A stretch of 8,978 bases of DNA. Source: JANXVV01 sp038230975 (GTDB lineage Bacteria > Planctomycetota > Phycisphaerae > Tepidisphaerales > Tepidisphaeraceae). The position numbers were made by a program, and so were the translations under genes. The stretch spans positions 1 through 8,978 of the forward strand of contig JBBRMF010000216.1 of the NCBI GenBank assembly GCA_038230975.1, given 5' to 3'. Under the pieces are notes generated by a model, which made no database searches, was not told where the DNA came from, and saw nothing but the letters and a program-made list of their open reading frames with translations. This document shows positions 6,802 through 8,978 of the stretch, in pieces; the stretch's first letter is position 1, and the number at the start of each line of letters is the position of its first letter.

Positions 6802-8148
6802 ATGAGAAACGCAAACTTAATCAACGTGTTCTCCCTCGAATCCCTCGAATGCCGTGCCTTGCTCAGCGTCCCGGCGGCCATGACGCTGAACGGGTCGGCA
6901 TCACATGCGGTCCCCGTCGTGATGAGAGCGCATCCATCCGCCAAACGACCGGTGCCAGCTTCTCCAACCGATCTGGTTCAGGCCTCCTCTACCCCTTCGA
7001 CTGTCACGCTTAACTGGACGGACAATTCCACCGATGAAAAGGGATTCCGTATCGATCGTTGGAATGGCCGGAGATGGGTGACGATCAAGACCGTGGGTGC
7101 GAATATCACAAGCTTCACGAATAAAGGATTGAAGGCTAACACGCCGTATGCTTACCTGTTGTATGCGTACAACTCCGGTGGCCTGTCGATTTCACCGGCA
7201 TTCATTGGTGATGCAATTACCCTTCCGGTGGGCGGGATCGCAGCACCCACGAATCTAACAGCCACGGTGGTTTCAACGTCTAACATCATTTTGCAATTCA
7301 CGGACAATGCCACCAATGAGTTGGGCTACAACGTGCAATATTCCACCGGCGGCGCAGGCGGACCTTGGGTTTTTGCCGGCGGTGTCCCGGGGACGCCCAC
7401 CACAGGCGCGAGACTGTTTAACTTCACCGCCGCGCAGACGGGACAGACCTATACCTTCAGGGTTGCCCCCTATACCGCCACTCAGTTTTTCGACTATCTA
7501 CCGCCGGCTACGGCAACAGCACCGGCATCAGGGGCCAGGCCGGCGGTGCAGAGCGACGGGAAGTTCTATACGGCCACGACCAATACCACCGGGTTTGGCA
7601 GCCTCAATTTGAATCGTTTCAACTCTGATGGTACGGCGGACACAACTTTCGGAACGAATGGCACTATTCCCAACTACGTTCAGGCCGGTGTATATCCCAG
7701 CACCTTAACATTTCCTGCCGGATTGCCGAACGGTCAGGTGTTGGCCGTCTTTAAAGGCGTTAGCTCATCTTCCGACTTTGACCATATACTCGGCATTGCC
7801 ATCGGTATGAGTCCGACCTTTGCAACGGCGGGTAATATCCCGACATTCACTTTCGACTTTAGGGACACTGCCGCCCATAATTTTACGGCATTCCCGCCAA
7901 ATCCGATTCTGTTCGTCAATCCCGATGGAACCGTGTTGATTGCCACCAACCAGTACGGGGTTTCAACAAATCCCAGCGGAGGTGGCGGACCGCAGTTGAC
8001 CAAAGTAAATGCCGATCTTACGGCAAAGTTTTCGATCCAGTTGCCCGCCTTCCCGGATTCCATCGCCGGGCTTCCCAACGGTGTTTCCGCCGTCACCACC
8101 GGATCGATCATTACGCTCTATGACGCATCAGGAAATCTAATCCAGTAG
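6802..8148 (+). CDS. Secreted FnIII / delta-60 repeat protein with LEPR-XLL-like N-terminus
   Basis: A 448-residue protein from ATG 6802. I prefer 6802 because the two earlier in-frame starts (6736, 6745) lie inside the upstream terminator hairpin, and because 6802 puts the motif SLESLECRALLS at residues 11-22, the same distance from the start as in the fossil copy at 8154. No Shine-Dalgarno sequence is seen. Residues about 52-140 and 147-243 are fibronectin III-like (LNWTDNSTDEKGFRIDRW; LQFTDNATNELGYNVQY). From about 248 come delta-60-type (TIGR02608/DUF5122) beta-propeller-like repeats: VQSDGKFYTATT with LNRFNSDGTADTTFGTNGTI at 248-289, then FVNPDGTVLIATN with TKVNADLTAKF at 371-410, then a partial unit GLPNGVSAVTTGSIITLYDASGNLI at 423-447. 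The chain stops inside that last unit, so it may be C-terminally truncated. Role: probably cell-surface or secreted binding or structural protein; no catalytic residues are seen. Confidence 0.7.
   Translation: MRNANLINVFSLESLECRALLSVPAAMTLNGSASHAVPVVMRAHPSAKRPVPASPTDLVQASSTPSTVTLNWTDNSTDEKGFRIDRWNGRRWVTIKTVGANITSFTNKGLKANTPYAYLLYAYNSGGLSISPAFIGDAITLPVGGIAAPTNLTATVVSTSNIILQFTDNATNELGYNVQYSTGGAGGPWVFAGGVPGTPTTGARLFNFTAAQTGQTYTFRVAPYTATQFFDYLPPATATAPASGARPAVQSDGKFYTATTNTTGFGSLNLNRFNSDGTADTTFGTNGTIPNYVQAGVYPSTLTFPAGLPNGQVLAVFKGVSSSSDFDHILGIAIGMSPTFATAGNIPTFTFDFRDTAAHNFTAFPPNPILFVNPDGTVLIATNQYGVSTNPSGGGGPQLTKVNADLTAKFSIQLPAFPDSIAGLPNGVSAVTTGSIITLYDASGNLIQ
6836..6867 (+). repeat. 32-bp direct repeat, copy 1 (codes for the ESLECRALLS motif)
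   Basis: Identical over 32 bases to 8185-8216. It encodes the LEPR-XLL-like motif of the 6802 gene. The flanks differ between the two copies, so the identity is confined to the motif. Confidence 0.9.
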
Positions 8149-8153
8149 AACCT

Positions 8154-8222
8154 ATGCGCTTTCAGAACCAAGAGTCGTTATTTTTCGAATCCCTCGAATG
8201 CCGTGCCTTGCTCAGCAAGTAG
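8154..8222 (+). pseudogene. Fossil N-terminus of a third LEPR-XLL-like secreted protein
   Basis: ATG 8154 opens a 22-codon frame ending MRFQNQESLFFESLECRALL-SK, with TAG at 8220-8222. It carries the same ESLECRALLS motif, at about the same distance from the start codon, as the intact 6802 gene, and shares 32 identical bases with it. The frame ends exactly where the hairpin repeat begins, and no continuation of a secreted protein is found downstream. The start lies 5 bases after the stop of the 6802 gene. I read it as the surviving head of a duplicated gene whose body was lost when the repeat element arrived or by recombination. A free 22-residue peptide is less likely. Too short to appear in ordinary gene finding. 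Confidence 0.7.
8185..8216 (+). repeat. 32-bp direct repeat, copy 2
   Basis: Exact match to 6836-6867. It lies in the fossil gene head, and its last four bases (CAGC) are also the outer end of the hairpin repeat. Confidence 0.9.
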
Positions 8223-8302
8223 GGTCCGCTGGTACTCCTGCGGACCATCCCACCTACGAGCGGCGAATGGTCCGCAGGAGTACCAGCGGACCCTACAAGC
8301 TG
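8213..8302. repeat. 90-bp near-perfect inverted repeat (long hairpin, MITE- or REP-like)
   Basis: Arms 8213-8248 and 8267-8302 are reverse complements at 34 of 36 positions; the inner 30 (8219-8248 with 8267-8296) are perfect. The loop is 18 bases (8249-8266). There is no T-run, so it is not a typical terminator. No transposase is encoded. A decayed relative lies at 3684-3745, so it is a repeat family and not a unique structure. It may be a non-autonomous mobile element or a structured intergenic repeat. It joins directly to the fossil gene head on the left and lies 13 bases from the stop of the - strand pseudogene on the right. Confidence 0.85.
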
Positions 8303-8315
8303 TTTCAAATCCCGG

Positions 8316-8639
8316 TTAGCTTCGGCAAACGCGCTGATCCTTACAATTTGGCATCCCGCGAATGTTGACCCAATACTCCTCGCGCACATCGTCGTCGATT
8401 TCAATGATGCCACCGTAGTGACGATCGCCGCCTCTCTTTTTGCAACCCGACACCCAGAACTCCGCGCCTGTTTCCACATCAACGTAGTTGGCCTTGAACC
8501 CATGGCCGCTGAGTGTTTGCAAGGTACGGCCGGCGTATTAGACAGACTTGCCCGTCTTGGAGAATCGTACGAGGCCGATCCGCCCGGGGCCGCTCAGGCC
8601 ATTGGACTTGTCCTCAATGTACATGATCCGGGGAGGCAT
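8316..8639 (-). pseudogene. Small MYIEDKS-type conserved hypothetical gene, broken by one in-frame TAA
   Basis: Read on the - strand from ATG 8637-8639, the frame gives MPPRIMYIEDKSNGL, GPGRIGLVRFSKTGKSV, then TAA (8538-8540), then YAGRTLQTLSGHGFKANYVD, VETGAEFWVSGCKKRGGDRH and IIEIDDDVREEYWVNIRGMP. It ends at TAA 8316-8318. Both halves are in the same frame and together match a small (about 100-residue) bacterial family of unknown function that I recognise by its MYIEDKS, FSKTG, GFKANY, ETGEEYWISG and DVREEYW blocks. Family members usually have a Tyr pair where the TAA stands, so one base change in a TAC/TAT codon explains it. The rest is well conserved, so the loss looks recent. The C-terminal residues after RGMP (NCKDQRVCRS) are not family-like to my eye. 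In-frame upstream starts exist (ATG 8696, TTG 8720) but none has a Shine-Dalgarno sequence. A sequencing error is the alternative. Confidence 0.75.
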
Positions 8640-8978
8640 GTCTTTGTGATAATACCCTGTTGTTCTCTTGCGAGCAGCCGCAACGTAACGATTCATTGCT
8701 GTTGTTCGCCAGTCATTCAATACTCACTATGTGACGACAGCTTGTCAATATAAATGTTTATGTAAACCTTTACGCCCATTGCGAGGCGGCGTGGTGCCCG
8801 CGCAGACCCTGCAGTACTCACGACTGAATACAATTCACGACCCGAATGCCATTCGCTTAAGCACAAAACCGGCTCAACTGAGCAGAGAATGAGGATTCAA
8901 TGTGATGAAGGTTTCCGCAATGATTGCTGTCAGACAGTCGATTTTAGGCGTATGCCACAAAATTCTGCCGGAATAATC
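8640..8978. other. Right-end region without a supported gene
   Basis: No convincing coding region. On the - strand a perfect TTGACA (+ strand 8743-8748) stands upstream of the pseudogene but lacks a matching -10 at normal spacing. At 8756-8767 there is a small palindrome (gtttatgtaaac). A 23-codon frame at 8905-8976 (MKVSAMIAVRQ...) follows a weak purine run, but is too short and featureless to call. Transcription of the pseudogene probably started somewhere in this stretch. Confidence 0.5.

Noticed and set aside
8162..8503. 113-codon - strand frame over the hairpin
   Set aside because: It reads antisense through the gene head and the inverted repeat, and is out of frame with the real pseudogene.
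8538..8540. TAA read as a recoded or suppressed stop
   Set aside because: No recoding signal is visible; a nonsense mutation or read error is simpler.
8905..8976. 23-codon frame at the right edge
   Set aside because: Too short, no family resemblance; the weak purine run upstream is not enough.
1..8978. CRISPR arrays, tRNA or rRNA genes, transposases
   Set aside because: No regularly spaced repeats, no cloverleaf-like or rRNA-like sequence, and no transposase motifs were found by eye on either strand.

Overview
The window reads as chromosomal DNA of a planctomycete, most likely class Phycisphaerae. This rests on three things seen together: a Tat-exported DUF1501 protein, large secreted fibronectin-type proteins that begin with a LEPR-XLL-like N-terminal motif (ESLECRALLS, QSLEGRQMLS), and small accessory genes of a planctomycete/cyanobacterial type. 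The assignment comes from family knowledge, not from a search. All intact genes lie on the + strand. One clear pseudogene lies on the - strand.

Left part (1-1870): a run of small accessory genes. It holds the tail of an unrecognised gene, an HNH endonuclease with a separate N-terminal domain, a headless remnant that looks like the C-terminus of a small toxin, a 79-residue antitoxin-like protein whose ATG overlaps the remnant's stop, and a UPF0158 protein. This looks like a defence/toxin-antitoxin patch in which one gene has been truncated.

Centre (1921-3366): a DUF1501 protein with a twin-arginine signal. It has no DUF1549/DUF1553 cytochrome-type partner beside it. A 563-bp gap (3367-3929) follows, with a 10-bp tandem repeat, a degenerate copy of an intergenic repeat, and a plausible promoter for the next gene.

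Right part (3930-8222): a cluster of secreted modular proteins. The first (927 aa) combines fibronectin III-like domains with a probable TIM-barrel glycosidase-like domain, and has a perfect 4 x 11-bp tandem repeat at the start of its coding region. A strong hairpin terminator follows its stop. The second (448 aa from the start preferred here) has two fibronectin III-like domains and delta-60-type repeats. Five bases after its stop lies a third start, which encodes only the N-terminal targeting motif and then runs into a 90-bp near-perfect inverted repeat: the fossil of a third family member.

Far right (8223-8978): the hairpin repeat, then a - strand gene of the small MYIEDKS-type family inactivated by a single in-frame TAA, then about 250 bp with no supported gene. 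The most useful observations are the frame-shifting tandem repeat (possible phase variation), the truncated third copy with its hairpin, the degenerate hairpin copy in the 3367-3929 gap, and the broken toxin beside an intact antitoxin.
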